In this document: piece after piece, positions 10,746 through 19,613 of the stretch
Position numbering within the stretch: the first letter of the stretch is position 1
Layout: the number at the start of each line of letters is the position of its first letter
DNA from: Lysobacteraceae bacterium
GTDB lineage: Bacteria > Pseudomonadota > Gammaproteobacteria > Xanthomonadales > Rhodanobacteraceae
Direction: 5' to 3'
Assembly: GCA_021372495.1 (NCBI GenBank)
Contig: JAJFUF010000015.1
Location: forward strand, 44,404 to 108,403
Length of the DNA stretch: 64,000 bases
The notes under the pieces: generated by a model
What the model was told of the DNA's origin: nothing
The model's database searches: none
What the model saw: only the letters and a program-made list of their open reading frames with translations
Made by a program: the position numbers and the translations under genes

Positions 10746-11326
10746 TCGAACGGCGCAGCGCGATCGGCGTCGCCGCACTGCTGCTGGCGGCCGGCGCCAG
10801 CCAATTGCTGGTGTGGTGGCTGCGCCCGCCGCCGCGCCCCAGCGAAGTGGTCGGCCCGCCGCGCTCCGCCTACACGCTCAACGACTTCACCCTGAACGCG
10901 CTCGGCAAGGACGGCCGGCTCAGCCTGCGCGTCGACGCGCCGTACCTGGCGCGTCGCGAGGGCGACGACTCGCTGTACATCAACGCGCCGCGCTTCTTCA
11001 TGCCCGGCAAGGACGGCGCCGACTGGCACGGCACCTCCGAGTACGGCTGGGTCAGCGCCGACGGCAACCTGCTCAAGCTGCTCGGCAAGGTCGACATGCA
11101 GCGCCCGCCGACCGCGCAGCTCGCCGCCGCGGAAGTGCATACTTCCGACCTGACCGCCTGGCTGAACGAAAACCGGGTCGCCACCGACGCGCCGACCCTG
11201 ATCCGCCAGCCGGGCAGCATGACGCGCGGCACCGGCATGCGCGCCAACCTCGACACGCACGAAATGGAGCTGCTCTCCGATGTCCACTCCCGGTTCACGC
11301 CCCGCAAACGTGCGCAGGCTCGCTGA
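10742..11326 (+). CDS. lptC: LPS export ABC transporter periplasmic/inner-membrane protein LptC
   Basis: A 194-residue bitopic protein with one N-terminal membrane helix (about residues 8-25, AIGVAALLLAAGASQLLVWW) and a periplasmic beta-jellyroll. Recognisable are the early YTLNDFTLNALGKDGRLSLRVDAP and the LNENRVATDAPTLIRQPGSMTRGTGMRANL region, matching the LptC pattern of T-x-x-P-x-x-x-x-x-x-x-x-x-x-G-x-G. LptC links the LptB2FG transporter to LptA. The GTG start overlaps the kdsC stop, and the gene overlaps lptA by 47 bases, so the block is tightly coupled. Confidence 0.9.
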   Translation: MIERRSAIGVAALLLAAGASQLLVWWLRPPPRPSEVVGPPRSAYTLNDFTLNALGKDGRLSLRVDAPYLARREGDDSLYINAPRFFMPGKDGADWHGTSEYGWVSADGNLLKLLGKVDMQRPPTAQLAAAEVHTSDLTAWLNENRVATDAPTLIRQPGSMTRGTGMRANLDTHEMELLSDVHSRFTPRKRAQAR

Positions 11327-11900
11327 GCTGGCCGTGCTGCTGGCCGGCCTCGCCGCGCTGGCGCCGGCATTCGCGCTGAAGAGCGACGCCGACCAGCCGG
11401 TCAGCATCGACGCGCAGAAATTCAGCGGCCGCCAGGGCGACAAGGTCACCTACTCGACCGCCGTGCACATGACCCAGGGCAGCTTCGTCGCCGACGCCGA
11501 CGCCGCCACCGGCTACTTCGACCAGGACGACGCGATCGACCGCGCCGTGCTCACCGGCAGCCCGGCCAAGATCCAGCAGAAGCTCGACGACGGTACGATG
11601 ATGTACGGCCGCGCCGACACCATCGACTACCGCGTCAGCGCCAACACGGTGATCCTGGCCGGCAACGCCAGCGTCGTGCAGACCGGCAAGGGCGAGTACC
11701 ACGGCGCGCGGCTGGTCTACAACACCGACAGCGGCGAAGTCAGCGGCGAAGGCGGCGCAGAAGGCCGCGTGCACATGATCCTGCAGCCGAAGAAGAAGCC
11801 CGCGACCGCGGCGCCGGCGGCCGCGCCGGCGCCCGCGTCCTCGGCGGCATCCGCGCCCGCCGCCGCCAGCAGCGCCGGCCCGGCCGGCCAGCCGCGCTAA
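11280..11900 (+). CDS. lptA: LPS transport periplasmic protein LptA
   Basis: A 206-residue secreted beta-jellyroll protein that forms the periplasmic LPS bridge. The signal peptide spans about residues 1-32 (ending APAFAL). The OstA-type domain holds DQPVSIDAQKFSGRQGDKVTYS, a TMMYGRADTIDYR segment and the repeat-like GNASVVQTGKGEYHGARLVYN. The last 40 residues are a low-complexity Ala/Pro/Ser tail, which is longer than in E. coli LptA. It overlaps lptC and precedes lptB by 3 bases. Confidence 0.93.
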   Translation: MSTPGSRPANVRRLAELAVLLAGLAALAPAFALKSDADQPVSIDAQKFSGRQGDKVTYSTAVHMTQGSFVADADAATGYFDQDDAIDRAVLTGSPAKIQQKLDDGTMMYGRADTIDYRVSANTVILAGNASVVQTGKGEYHGARLVYNTDSGEVSGEGGAEGRVHMILQPKKKPATAAPAAAPAPASSAASAPAAASSAGPAGQPR

Positions 11901-11903
11901 GCC

Positions 11904-12623
11904 ATGCTCGCCGCCAAGGGTCTGCAGAAGCGCTTCCGCGCGCGCCAGGTGGTGCGCGATTTCGGCTTCGACATCAAGCAGGGCGAAGTGGTCGGGCTGC
12001 TCGGCCCGAACGGCGCCGGCAAGACCACCTGCTTCTACATGGTGGTCGGCCTGATCGAGGCCGACGCCGGCCGCATCACGCTGGACAAGCAGGACATCAC
12101 CGGCCTGCCGATGCACGCGCGCGCCAAGCTCGGCATCGGCTACCTGCCGCAGGAGCCGTCGGTGTTCCGCCGCCTGACCGTGGCCGAGAACGTGCTCGCC
12201 GTGCTGGAACTGCGCGAGGGCCTGGACGCACGCGCGCGCGAACGCGAGCTGCAGGGCCTGCTCGACGAGCTGAAGGTGTCGCACATCGCCGACCAGAAGG
12301 GCGTCAGCCTGTCCGGCGGCGAGCGCCGCCGCGTCGAGATCGCGCGCGCGCTGGCGGCGCGGCCGCGCTACATGCTGCTGGACGAGCCGTTCGCCGGCGT
12401 CGATCCGATCTCGGTCGGCGAGATCCAGCGCATCGTGCGCCATCTCAAGGAACGCCGCATCGGCGTGCTGATCACCGACCACAACGTGCGCGAGACGCTC
12501 GGCATCTGCGACCGCGCCTACATCCTGAACGAGGGCGAGGTGCTGTCGCGCGGCACGCCGGCGCACATCCTCGCCGACGAGAAGGTGCGCGAGGTCTACC
12601 TGGGCCGCGAGTTCAAGCTGTAG
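11904..12623 (+). CDS. lptB: LPS export ABC transporter ATPase LptB
   Basis: A 239-residue ABC ATPase. Walker [10 protein letters not shown] is at about 34-42, the signature [15 protein letters not shown] near 132-146, Walker [14 protein letters not shown] next, and the H-loop TDHNVRETL after that. The [18 protein letters not shown]-loop segment is the standard LptB form. LptB drives LptFG extraction of LPS from the inner membrane; lptF and lptG are usually elsewhere on the chromosome and are not in this window. rpoN follows, the conserved lptB-rpoN order. Confidence 0.97.
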   Translation: MLAAKGLQKRFRARQVVRDFGFDIKQGEVVGLLGPNGAGKTTCFYMVVGLIEADAGRITLDKQDITGLPMHARAKLGIGYLPQEPSVFRRLTVAENVLAVLELREGLDARARERELQGLLDELKVSHIADQKGVSLSGGERRRVEIARALAARPRYMLLDEPFAGVDPISVGEIQRIVRHLKERRIGVLITDHNVRETLGICDRAYILNEGEVLSRGTPAHILADEKVREVYLGREFKL

Positions 12624-12710
12624 CGGCGCGCTTCACGCTTCCGCGCGCTCCCCCTAGCCGCCTGCCCGCCCCCGGGGTAGCATCGGGCTGCGTCATCCGG
12701 CAACGCTCGC

Positions 12711-14159
12711 ATGAAACCGGGACTCCAGCTCCGCCTACACCAGCAGCTAGCGCTGACCCCCCAACTGCAGCAGGCGATCCGGCTGCTGCAGCTCTCCCAG
12801 CTCGAACTGGAAACCGAGCTGCGCCAACTGGTCGAATCCAACCCCATCCTCGAATTCGCCGACGAAGCCGGCGACGACGCGTCCGCAGGCGCGGACGGCG
12901 CCGAGCCTTCCGCGGACGGCGGCGGCGACGAAGCGCCGGCGGCGGCGGCGGAAAGCGCGCCGGAAACCGCCGCCGACAGCTGGGATGCCGAACCCGACTT
13001 CGGCTTCGAGCCCAGCTACGCGGGCGGCGGCGCCGGGAGCGACGACGACGCGCTGGAACCGCAGGACGCCGCGCCGGTAGGCCTGCGCGAGCACCTGCAG
13101 TGGCAGCTCAACCTGACCCCGATGTCCGAGCGCGACCGCGCGATCGCCACCGCGCTGATCGACGCGCTGGACGAGGACGGCTACCTGCGCGAGGGCCTGG
13201 AGCCGGTCGCCGCCACGCTGATGCCGCTGTTCCCGGTCACGATGGAAGAGATCGAGGCGGTGCGCCATCGCGTGCAGCGCTTCGACCCGGTCGGCGTGGC
13301 CAGCCTCGACCTCAAGGACTGCCTGGCGGTGCAGCTCGAACTGCTGGAACCGGCCACCGAGGGCCGCGCGCTGGCGCAGCAGATCGTCGCCGGCGAGCTC
13401 GAACTGCTGGCGAAGCAGGACCTGGCGCGGCTGGCGCGGCGCCTGCGCGCCGACGACGGCGATGTCGCGATCGCCGCCGCGCTGATCCGCAGCCTCGACC
13501 CGCGTCCCGGCGCGGCGCTGAACCCGGCGCCGATCGAATACGTCGCGCCCGACGCCTACGCGTGGAAGGTCGACGGCCGCTGGCGCGTGTCGCTCAGCCC
13601 CGGCTCGCAGCCGAAGCTGGCGGTCAACCAGCACTACTGCTCGCTGATCGCGCGCGCGCGCCGCGAGGACGCCGCCTACCTGCGCGGCCAACTGCAGGAG
13701 GCGCGCTGGCTGCTGAAGAGCCTGAAGGCGCGCGCCGACACCCTGCTCAAGGTCGCCGAGGCGATCGTGCGCGCGCAGAGCGCATTCCTCGAATACGGCC
13801 CGGAGGCGATGAAGCCGCTGGTGCTGCGCGAGGTCGCCGAGCAGGTTGGCATGCACGAATCCACGATCTCGCGCGTGACCACGCGCAAGTACCTGCACAC
13901 GCCGCGCGGCACCTTCGAGTTCAAGTATTTCTTTTCCAGCGGCGTCTCCACCGACGACGGCGGCAGCGCCTCGGCCACCGCGATCCAGGCGATGATCCGC
14001 AAGCTGGTCGCCGACGAGGACCGCCGCCAGCCGTTCTCCGACCAGGCGCTGGCCGAGGAACTGCACCGGCGCGGCATCCAGGTCGCGCGGCGCACCGTCG
14101 CCAAGTACCGCGAGGCGCTGCGCATTCCCAGCTCCGGCGAGCGCGTGCGCGCGGGCTGA
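12711..14159 (+). CDS. rpoN: RNA polymerase sigma-54 factor RpoN
   Basis: A 482-residue sigma-54. Region I is the Gln/Leu-rich N-terminus (LQLRLHQQLALTPQLQQAIRLLQLS) that contacts enhancer-binding ATPases. Region II is an acidic Ala/Asp/Glu-rich linker (about 48-120). Region III follows, with the helix-turn-helix segment VAEQVGMHESTISRVTTRKYLHTPRG, and the RpoN box ARRTVAKYRE near residue 463 that reads the -24 element. It heads the rpoN-hpf-ptsN-hprK-rapZ cluster common in proteobacteria. Confidence 0.97.
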   Translation: MKPGLQLRLHQQLALTPQLQQAIRLLQLSQLELETELRQLVESNPILEFADEAGDDASAGADGAEPSADGGGDEAPAAAAESAPETAADSWDAEPDFGFEPSYAGGGAGSDDDALEPQDAAPVGLREHLQWQLNLTPMSERDRAIATALIDALDEDGYLREGLEPVAATLMPLFPVTMEEIEAVRHRVQRFDPVGVASLDLKDCLAVQLELLEPATEGRALAQQIVAGELELLAKQDLARLARRLRADDGDVAIAAALIRSLDPRPGAALNPAPIEYVAPDAYAWKVDGRWRVSLSPGSQPKLAVNQHYCSLIARARREDAAYLRGQLQEARWLLKSLKARADTLLKVAEAIVRAQSAFLEYGPEAMKPLVLREVAEQVGMHESTISRVTTRKYLHTPRGTFEFKYFFSSGVSTDDGGSASATAIQAMIRKLVADEDRRQPFSDQALAEELHRRGIQVARRTVAKYREALRIPSSGERVRAG

Positions 14160-14270
14160 ACGAGGAGGAGGAACTTCGCGCACGCCGGCCGGCTCACACG
14201 AACAGCTAACGGCGCTCCGCAGGGGCGGCGCGCCGGCCACCGCCGCGGCGACGCGGCGTCACGACGAAGT

Positions 14271-14276
14271 AGGAGG
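14271..14276 (+). promoter_or_regulatory. consensus Shine-Dalgarno of hpf
   Basis: A perfect AGGAGG sits 5 bases before the hpf ATG. Most genes around it have weak or no visible Shine-Dalgarno, so this suggests strong translation of the hibernation factor from what may be its own transcript. Confidence 0.7.
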
Positions 14277-14281
14277 CGGTT

Positions 14282-14602
14282 ATGCAGATCCAGATCAGCG
14301 GCCACCAGGTTGAAGTCACTCCGGCGCTGCGCGACTACGTGCGGATGCGGATGGAGCGCCTCGAGCGCCACTTCGACAACCTCACCTCGCTGAACATCGT
14401 GCTCACCGTGGAGAAGCTGGAGCACCGCGTCGACGGCACGCTGGCCGCCGCGGGCCGCGTGCTGCACGCCGTGGCCAATGCCGCCGACATGTACGCCGCG
14501 ATCGACGCGCTGGTCGACAAGCTGGTCGCACAGTTGCGCAAGCACAAGGAAAAGGTCACCGACCACCGCGCCAAGGACGCGCTGTCCGCGCGTCCGGACT
14601 GA
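14282..14602 (+). CDS. hpf: ribosome hibernation promoting factor HPF, short form
   Basis: A 106-residue HPF/RaiA-type protein beginning [20 protein letters not shown], with the basic helix following ERLERHFDN and the [13 protein letters not shown] segment. The short length and lack of the C-terminal dimerisation domain mark the gammaproteobacterial short HPF, which promotes 100S ribosome dimers in stationary phase. It sits between rpoN and ptsN, the usual position. Confidence 0.93.
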   Translation: MQIQISGHQVEVTPALRDYVRMRMERLERHFDNLTSLNIVLTVEKLEHRVDGTLAAAGRVLHAVANAADMYAAIDALVDKLVAQLRKHKEKVTDHRAKDALSARPD

Positions 14603-14616
14603 AGCGGCGCGCAGGG

Positions 14617-15072
14617 ATGCGGTTCATCGACCTGCTCGGCCCGGAGTCCGTCGCGACCGGGCTGCGCGCAGGCAGCAAACACCGTCTGTTCGAGGAGATC
14701 GCCCGGCGCCTGGCGCCGGGCGATTCCGCATTGGCCGTACTGGAAGCGCTGACCGAGCGCGAAACCATGGGCGGCACCGCGCTGGGCGCCGGCGCCGCGC
14801 TGCCGCACGGGCGCTGCGACGCGCTGGCCGCGCCGCTCGGCGGCCTGTTCCGGCTCGCCGCGCCGATCGCCTGGGACGCCGGCGACGGCCGGCCGATCGA
14901 CCTGGTCGCCGCACTGGTGGTGCCGGTGCAGTTCACCACCCGCCACCTGGAACTGCTGGCCGAGCTCGCCGAAGCGTTCGCCGACCCCGACCTGTGCGCG
15001 CGCCTGCGCGCCGCGCCCGACGCGGGCGCCCTGCGCGGCGAACTGGCACAATGGAGCGCACGCCGCGGCTGA
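14617..15072 (+). CDS. ptsN: PTS IIA-like nitrogen regulatory protein PtsN (EIIA-Ntr)
   Basis: A 151-residue PTS EIIA type-2 domain. The phosphorylatable His64 lies in GAALPHGR. The [11 protein letters not shown] segment just before it is the typical conserved run. EIIA-Ntr receives phosphate from HPr/NPr and regulates potassium transport, sigma-54 genes and other targets by protein contacts. It starts 14 bases after hpf and is followed by hprK. Confidence 0.93.
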   Translation: MRFIDLLGPESVATGLRAGSKHRLFEEIARRLAPGDSALAVLEALTERETMGGTALGAGAALPHGRCDALAAPLGGLFRLAAPIAWDAGDGRPIDLVAALVVPVQFTTRHLELLAELAEAFADPDLCARLRAAPDAGALRGELAQWSARRG

Positions 15073-15131
15073 AGCCGTCCGATCCGGAACGTCCGCGCGG
15101 CGCCCGCTGGCCCATCCCGGAACCGCGAACC

Positions 15132-16085
15132 TTGGATCGACTCACCGCGCGACAACTGTTCGACGGCGTGCACGAGCGCATGGCCCTGCGCTGGATGGCC
15201 GGCGCGCGCGGCGAGACGCGCGCGCTGGAGCCGAAGGAATCCGAATCGCGGCGGCCGTCGCTGATCGGCTACCTCAACGTGATCTACCCGAACAAGGTGC
15301 AGATCATCGGCACCGAGGAGCTGAACTACCTCGACAGCCTGGACTCGCGCCAGCGTTGGGAGACGGTGCAGAAGATCGTGCAGGCGCGGCCGACCGCGCT
15401 ACTGGTCACCAAGGACCAGGCCGTGCCCGCCGACCTGCGCGAGGCGGCCGAGGAAACCGACACGCCGCTGTGGGTCAGCGCCAAGCGCGGCCACGAGCTG
15501 CTCACCTACCTGCAGTACCACCTGGCGCGCACCCTGGCCAAGCAGGTCGTGCTGCACGGCGTGTTCATGGAAGTGCACTCGATCGGCGTGCTGATCACCG
15601 GCGAGTCGGGCACCGGCAAGAGCGAGCTGGCGCTGGAGCTGATCACCCGCGGCCACCGGCTGGTCGCCGACGACGCGCCCGAATTCACCCAGATCGCGCC
15701 CGACGTGATCGACGGCACCTGCCCGGAGATGCTGCGCGACCTGCTCGAAGTACGCGGCCTGGGCGTGCTGAACGTGCGCGAGATGTTCGGCCACACCGCG
15801 GTCAAGCCGTCCAAGTACCTGCGCTTGATCGTGCACCTGAAGCCGCTCAAGGAATGGACCGACGACGCCGACGCGCTGAAGCGCCTGACCGGCGACGTCG
15901 GCTACCGCGACGTGCTCGACGTGAGCGTGCCGATGATCACCATCCCGGTCGCCTCCGGCCGCAACCTCGCGGTGCTGGTCGAGGCCGCCGTGCGCAGCCA
16001 CATGCTGAAGAGCAAGGGCATCGACCCCGCGCAGACCTTCATCGACCGCCAGGCGCACCAGTTGCGCCGCCTGCCGCCCTGGTGA
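15132..16085 (+). CDS. hprK: HPr kinase/phosphorylase HprK
   Basis: A bifunctional enzyme that phosphorylates or dephosphorylates HPr on Ser46. The Walker A loop [10 protein letters not shown] is at about residue 157, and the HprK signature [15 protein letters not shown] lies further on, with the N-terminal [15 protein letters not shown] block. The TTG start gives 317 residues, the normal family size, and places the conserved N-terminus correctly. An ATG at 15051 would add 27 poorly conserved residues and overlap ptsN. The partner HPr, with Ser46, is encoded at 17,448. Confidence 0.9.
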   Translation: MDRLTARQLFDGVHERMALRWMAGARGETRALEPKESESRRPSLIGYLNVIYPNKVQIIGTEELNYLDSLDSRQRWETVQKIVQARPTALLVTKDQAVPADLREAAEETDTPLWVSAKRGHELLTYLQYHLARTLAKQVVLHGVFMEVHSIGVLITGESGTGKSELALELITRGHRLVADDAPEFTQIAPDVIDGTCPEMLRDLLEVRGLGVLNVREMFGHTAVKPSKYLRLIVHLKPLKEWTDDADALKRLTGDVGYRDVLDVSVPMITIPVASGRNLAVLVEAAVRSHMLKSKGIDPAQTFIDRQAHQLRRLPPW

Positions 16086-16089
16086 CGCC

Positions 16090-17013
16090 ATGCAAGACGA
16101 CGCCCCCGACAAGAACAAGCCCGATCGCCGCCGGCCGCCGGCGATCGCGCACGCCGACAACACCCGCCTGGTGGTGCTGACCGGCCTGTCCGGCGGCGGC
16201 AAGACGGTCGCGCTGCGCGCGCTCGAGGACCTCGAGTTCTACTGCGTCGACAACCTGCCGGCGGCGCTGATGCCGCAACTGGTCGCGGCGATCAGCGAGG
16301 GCCGCGGCCCGCATTCGCGCATCGCCGTCGGCGTCGACGTGCGCAACCGCAGCGCCGACCTCGAACGCATGCCGGGCGTGCTCTCGCACCTTGCCGGCGA
16401 GGGCGTCAAGGTCGACCTGGTGTTCCTCGACACCCGCGACGACGTGCTGATCAAGCGCTACTCGGAGACGCGCCGGCGCCATCCGCTGTCGACCGAGGGC
16501 CTGGCGCTGCAGGACGCGATCATGCTGGAGCGCAAGCTGCTGCGCCCGCTGTCGGCGATCGCCGACCGCGTGATCGACTCCAGCGACCTCAACGTGCACC
16601 AGTTGCGCCGGCTGATCGCCACCGAATTCGGCACCGCCAGCGGCGAAATGACCGTGCTGTTCGAGTCGTTCGCGTTCAGGCGCGGCCTGCCCGCCGACGC
16701 CGACTTCGTGTTCGACGCGCGCTGCCTGCCCAACCCGCACTGGGACCCGCGGCTGCGCCCGCTGTCCGGCAAGGACGCGGCGGTGCGCGAGTACCTCGAG
16801 GGCCAGCCGCTGGTCGGCCAGTTCCTCGCCGACATCGAGCGCATGCTGGACACCTGGCTGCCGCGCTTCGAGAGCGAGGACCGCAGCTACGTCACCGTCT
16901 CGATCGGCTGCACCGGCGGCCGCCACCGCTCGGTGTACCTGGCCGAGCGCCTGGCCGACCGCTTCCGCAGCTCGCACCGCCAGGTGCTGACTTTCCACCG
17001 CGAGCTGGAATGA
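16090..17013 (+). CDS. rapZ: RNase adapter protein RapZ
   Basis: A 307-residue P-loop protein. The Walker A GLSGGGKTVALRALED is at about 32-47, followed by YCVDNLP, and the C-terminal domain contains VSIGCTGGRHRSVYLAERLA, diagnostic of the family. In E. coli RapZ binds the small RNA GlmZ and delivers it to RNase E, tuning glucosamine-6-phosphate synthesis. GlmY/GlmZ were not found here. It lies 4 bases after hprK in the conserved rpoN-PTS cluster. Confidence 0.95.
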   Translation: MQDDAPDKNKPDRRRPPAIAHADNTRLVVLTGLSGGGKTVALRALEDLEFYCVDNLPAALMPQLVAAISEGRGPHSRIAVGVDVRNRSADLERMPGVLSHLAGEGVKVDLVFLDTRDDVLIKRYSETRRRHPLSTEGLALQDAIMLERKLLRPLSAIADRVIDSSDLNVHQLRRLIATEFGTASGEMTVLFESFAFRRGLPADADFVFDARCLPNPHWDPRLRPLSGKDAAVREYLEGQPLVGQFLADIERMLDTWLPRFESEDRSYVTVSIGCTGGRHRSVYLAERLADRFRSSHRQVLTFHRELE

Positions 17014-17062
17014 ACATGCGCTATTTCCCGCCCGCGCGGCACGCAACCGGGGCCGCTGCACC

Positions 17063-17455
17063 ATGAGCGTCGGCGTGCTGCTGATGACCCACGAGGACGT
17101 CGGCCCGGCGCTGGTCGCCGCCGCGCGCCACGTGATGGCGCAGCTTCCGCTGCACGTGGACACGGTGGAGGTGCCGGCGTCGGCGGACCCCGCGCAGATG
17201 CTCGCCACCGCCGCGCAGCACGCCCGCGCGCTGGACGCCGGCGACGGCGTGCTGACCCTCACCGACCTGTACGGCGCCACGCCCTGCAACATCGCGCAGA
17301 AGCTCGGCGGGCTGGGCGCCAACGTGCGCTGCGTGTCCGGCCTCAACCTGCCGATGCTGCTGCGCGTGCTGAACTACGCGGACAAACCGCTCGCCGAGCT
17401 GGCCGAGATCGCCGCCAGCGGCGGGCGCGGAGGGATCTTCGTCGACCATGCTTGA
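17063..17455 (+). CDS. PTS system mannose/fructose-type EIIA domain protein
   Basis: A 130-residue stand-alone EIIA of the mannose family. The phosphorylation site His10 lies in LLMTHEDVG, and the TLTDLYGATPCN segment is the conserved substrate-interaction loop. No EIIB, EIIC or EIID genes follow, so it is likely regulatory, as in Xanthomonas and other proteobacteria with an incomplete PTS. The gene overlaps ptsH by 8 bases, suggesting coupled expression. Confidence 0.9.
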   Translation: MSVGVLLMTHEDVGPALVAAARHVMAQLPLHVDTVEVPASADPAQMLATAAQHARALDAGDGVLTLTDLYGATPCNIAQKLGGLGANVRCVSGLNLPMLLRVLNYADKPLAELAEIAASGGRGGIFVDHA

Positions 17456-17717
17456 ACAGGACATCGTCGTCTCCAACCGGCTCGGCCTGCACGCGCGCGC
17501 CTCGGCCAAGCTGGTGCAGCTCACCCACGGCTTCAAGTCGGCCGTGCAGCTCGTCTGCAAGGGGCGCGAGGTCAACGCCAAGAGCATCATGGGCGTGATG
17601 ATGCTCGCGGCCGGCCTGGGCACGCCGCTGACGGTGCGCGCCGACGGCCCCGACGAGGCCGAGGCGCTGGCCGCGGTGGTCGCGCTGTTCCAGCGCAAGT
17701 TCGACGAGGGGACGTGA
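17448..17717 (+). CDS. ptsH: phosphocarrier protein HPr
   Basis: An 89-residue HPr. His15 (in RLGLHARASAK) accepts phosphate from EI, and Ser46 (in NAKSIMGVMML) is the HprK target, so both phosphorylation sites are present. It fits between the EIIA(Man) gene, which it overlaps, and ptsI. Confidence 0.95.
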   Translation: MLEQDIVVSNRLGLHARASAKLVQLTHGFKSAVQLVCKGREVNAKSIMGVMMLAAGLGTPLTVRADGPDEAEALAAVVALFQRKFDEGT

Positions 17718-17720
17718 GAT

Positions 17721-17878
17721 GACGGGACTCGGGACTCGGGATTCGGGACTCGGGAGAACCGGAAGGCACCGCTGCGCGCGCGGTGCGGCACCCGTGCGTC
17801 CGGCGGGGCGCAACCGCGGCGGATCCGCGACGCTTTGCCGAGTCCCGAGTACCGGGCCCCGGGTCCCGGAAGGTGCCG
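17721..17878. repeat. inverted GGGACTCGGGATTCGGGA-type repeats between ptsH and ptsI
   Basis: At 17,723-17,757 a short run repeats the motif GGGACTCGGGA/GGGATTCGGGA about three times. At 17,838-17,878 the complementary CCGAGTCCCGAGTACCGGGC occurs, ending just before ptsI. The two arms could pair in the mRNA across about 80 bases. Similar GGGATTCGGGA runs are common short repeats in Xanthomonadales genomes. It makes the only large gap inside the PTS gene block. Confidence 0.6.
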
Positions 17879-17879
17879 C

Positions 17880-19613
17880 ATGCGACGCGTGCTGACCGGC
17901 ACCGTCGCCGCGCGCGGCATGGCGCTCGGCCGTGCGCGGCTGGTGCAGCCCAGCCAGTTCGCGATCGACGAGCGCCCGCTGTCGGCCGAGGAGGTCGAGG
18001 CCGAGGTGAAGCGTCTCGACGAAGCGCTCGCCGCCGCGCGCGCCGAGCTGGCCGACCTGCACGACAAGCTGCACGGCGCGCTGGCGCGCGAGGTCGGCGA
18101 ATTCCTCGACGCGCACAGCATGCTGCTGTCCGACCCCGAACTGGTCGCCGGCCTGCGCGACCTGGTGCGCAAGGGCCGCTACCGCGCCGGCGCCGCGCTG
18201 AAGGCGCAGCGCGACCGCCTGGTCGCGGTGTTCGAGTCGATGGACGACCCGTACCTGCGCAGCCGCCGCGAGGACATCGACCACGTGATCGCGCGCGTGC
18301 ACGCCGCGCTGGTGCGCCAGACCAGCCGCGAGGAGCGCAAGCTGGCCGCGCGCGTCGGCGAGATCCTGGTGTCCGACGCGATCGCGCCGGCCGAGCTGGC
18401 CAACCTGTCGCGCCACGGCCTGCTCGGCATGGTGGCGAGCTCCGGCAGCCCGTATTCGCACAGCGCGATCCTGGCGCGCAGCCTGCGCCTGCCGATGCTG
18501 GTCGGCGCGCACCAGGCGCTGACCGAGATCCAGGACGACGACCTGGTGCTGGTCGACGGCGAGCGCGGCGAGGCGATCGTGCACCCGACCGCGCAGGATC
18601 TCGCGCGCTACCGCGCCTGGCAGCGTGACGCCGCGCGCGAGGGCCAGCGCCTGGCCTCGCTGGCCGGCGCGCGCACGCTCACCCGCGACGGCCACGAGGT
18701 GCACCTGTTCGCCAACGCCGAATTGCCCGAGGAAGTGGCGCAGGCGCGCGCGCTGGGCGCCGCCGGCGTCGGCCTGTACCGCACCGAATTCCTGTTCCTG
18801 ATGCGCAACGTGCTGCCCGACGAGGAGGAGCAGTACGCCGCCTACCGCGACCTCGTGCTCGGCATGGGCGGCCTGCCGGTGACGATCCGCACGCTCGACC
18901 TCGGCGCCGACAAGGCCGACGCCACCGGACTGGCGCTGGCCGCCGAACCCAACCCCGCGCTCGGCGTGCGCGGCGTGCGCCTGTCGCTGCGCCGCCCGGC
19001 GGTGTTCGCCACGCAGGTGCGCGCGATCCTGCGCGCGTCCTGCTACGGCCGCGTGCGCGTGCTGGTGCCGATGGTCAGCGGCGTCGACGAGCTCGAGGCG
19101 GTGCGCGAGCTGGTGCGCCTGTGCGCGCGCGACCTGCGCAGCGAAGGCCACGAGATCCCCGAGCACTGCGAGATCGGCGCGATGGTCGAGGTGCCCGCCG
19201 CCGCGATCGGCGTGCGCGCGTTGCTGGCGCGCGCCGATTTCGCCGCGATCGGCACCAACGACCTGGCGCAGTACGTGCTCGCCGTCGACCGCAACAACGA
19301 CGCGCTGGGCGCGCTGTACGACCCGCTGCACCCGGCGCTGCTGCGCCTGATCGCGTACGTGATCGCCGCCGGCCGCCGCGCGCGCAAGCCGGTCAGCCTG
19401 TGCGGCGAGATCGCCGGCGACGTGCGTTTCATCCCGCTGCTGCTGGCGCTGGGACTGGAGGAATTCAGCATGCACACCGGTCAGATCCTCGCCGTGCGCG
19501 ACCGCATCGCCGGCCTGCACCGCGGCAAGCTGCGCGCACTGGCGCCGCGCCTGCTGCGCGCGGCCACGCGCGACGAGGTCGAGCGCATCCTCGCCGCCTG
19601 CAATGGCGGCTGA
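17880..19613 (+). CDS. ptsI: phosphoenolpyruvate-protein phosphotransferase (PTS enzyme I)
   Basis: A 577-residue enzyme I. The N-terminal HPr-binding domain is followed by the phospho-His swivel, His194 in GSPYSHSAILARSLRLP. The C-terminal PEP-binding barrel shows GVGLYRTEFLFL, the GVRGVRLSLRRP region, and FAAIGTNDLAQYVLAVDRNN. Length matches E. coli EI (575). The ATG is chosen because of the AAGG upstream and the start MRRVLTGTVAARGMALG. It phosphorylates HPr using PEP; with no sugar permease nearby the relay is probably regulatory. Confidence 0.95.
   Translation: MRRVLTGTVAARGMALGRARLVQPSQFAIDERPLSAEEVEAEVKRLDEALAAARAELADLHDKLHGALAREVGEFLDAHSMLLSDPELVAGLRDLVRKGRYRAGAALKAQRDRLVAVFESMDDPYLRSRREDIDHVIARVHAALVRQTSREERKLAARVGEILVSDAIAPAELANLSRHGLLGMVASSGSPYSHSAILARSLRLPMLVGAHQALTEIQDDDLVLVDGERGEAIVHPTAQDLARYRAWQRDAAREGQRLASLAGARTLTRDGHEVHLFANAELPEEVAQARALGAAGVGLYRTEFLFLMRNVLPDEEEQYAAYRDLVLGMGGLPVTIRTLDLGADKADATGLALAAEPNPALGVRGVRLSLRRPAVFATQVRAILRASCYGRVRVLVPMVSGVDELEAVRELVRLCARDLRSEGHEIPEHCEIGAMVEVPAAAIGVRALLARADFAAIGTNDLAQYVLAVDRNNDALGALYDPLHPALLRLIAYVIAAGRRARKPVSLCGEIAGDVRFIPLLLALGLEEFSMHTGQILAVRDRIAGLHRGKLRALAPRLLRAATRDEVERILAACNGG

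Noticed and set aside
12624..12710. Rho-independent terminator between lptB and rpoN
   Set aside because: GC-rich but without a stable hairpin followed by a T tract.
15051..15131. hprK start at the ATG 15,051
   Set aside because: It overlaps ptsN and adds 27 residues not seen in the family; TTG 15,132 gives normal length. Not excluded.
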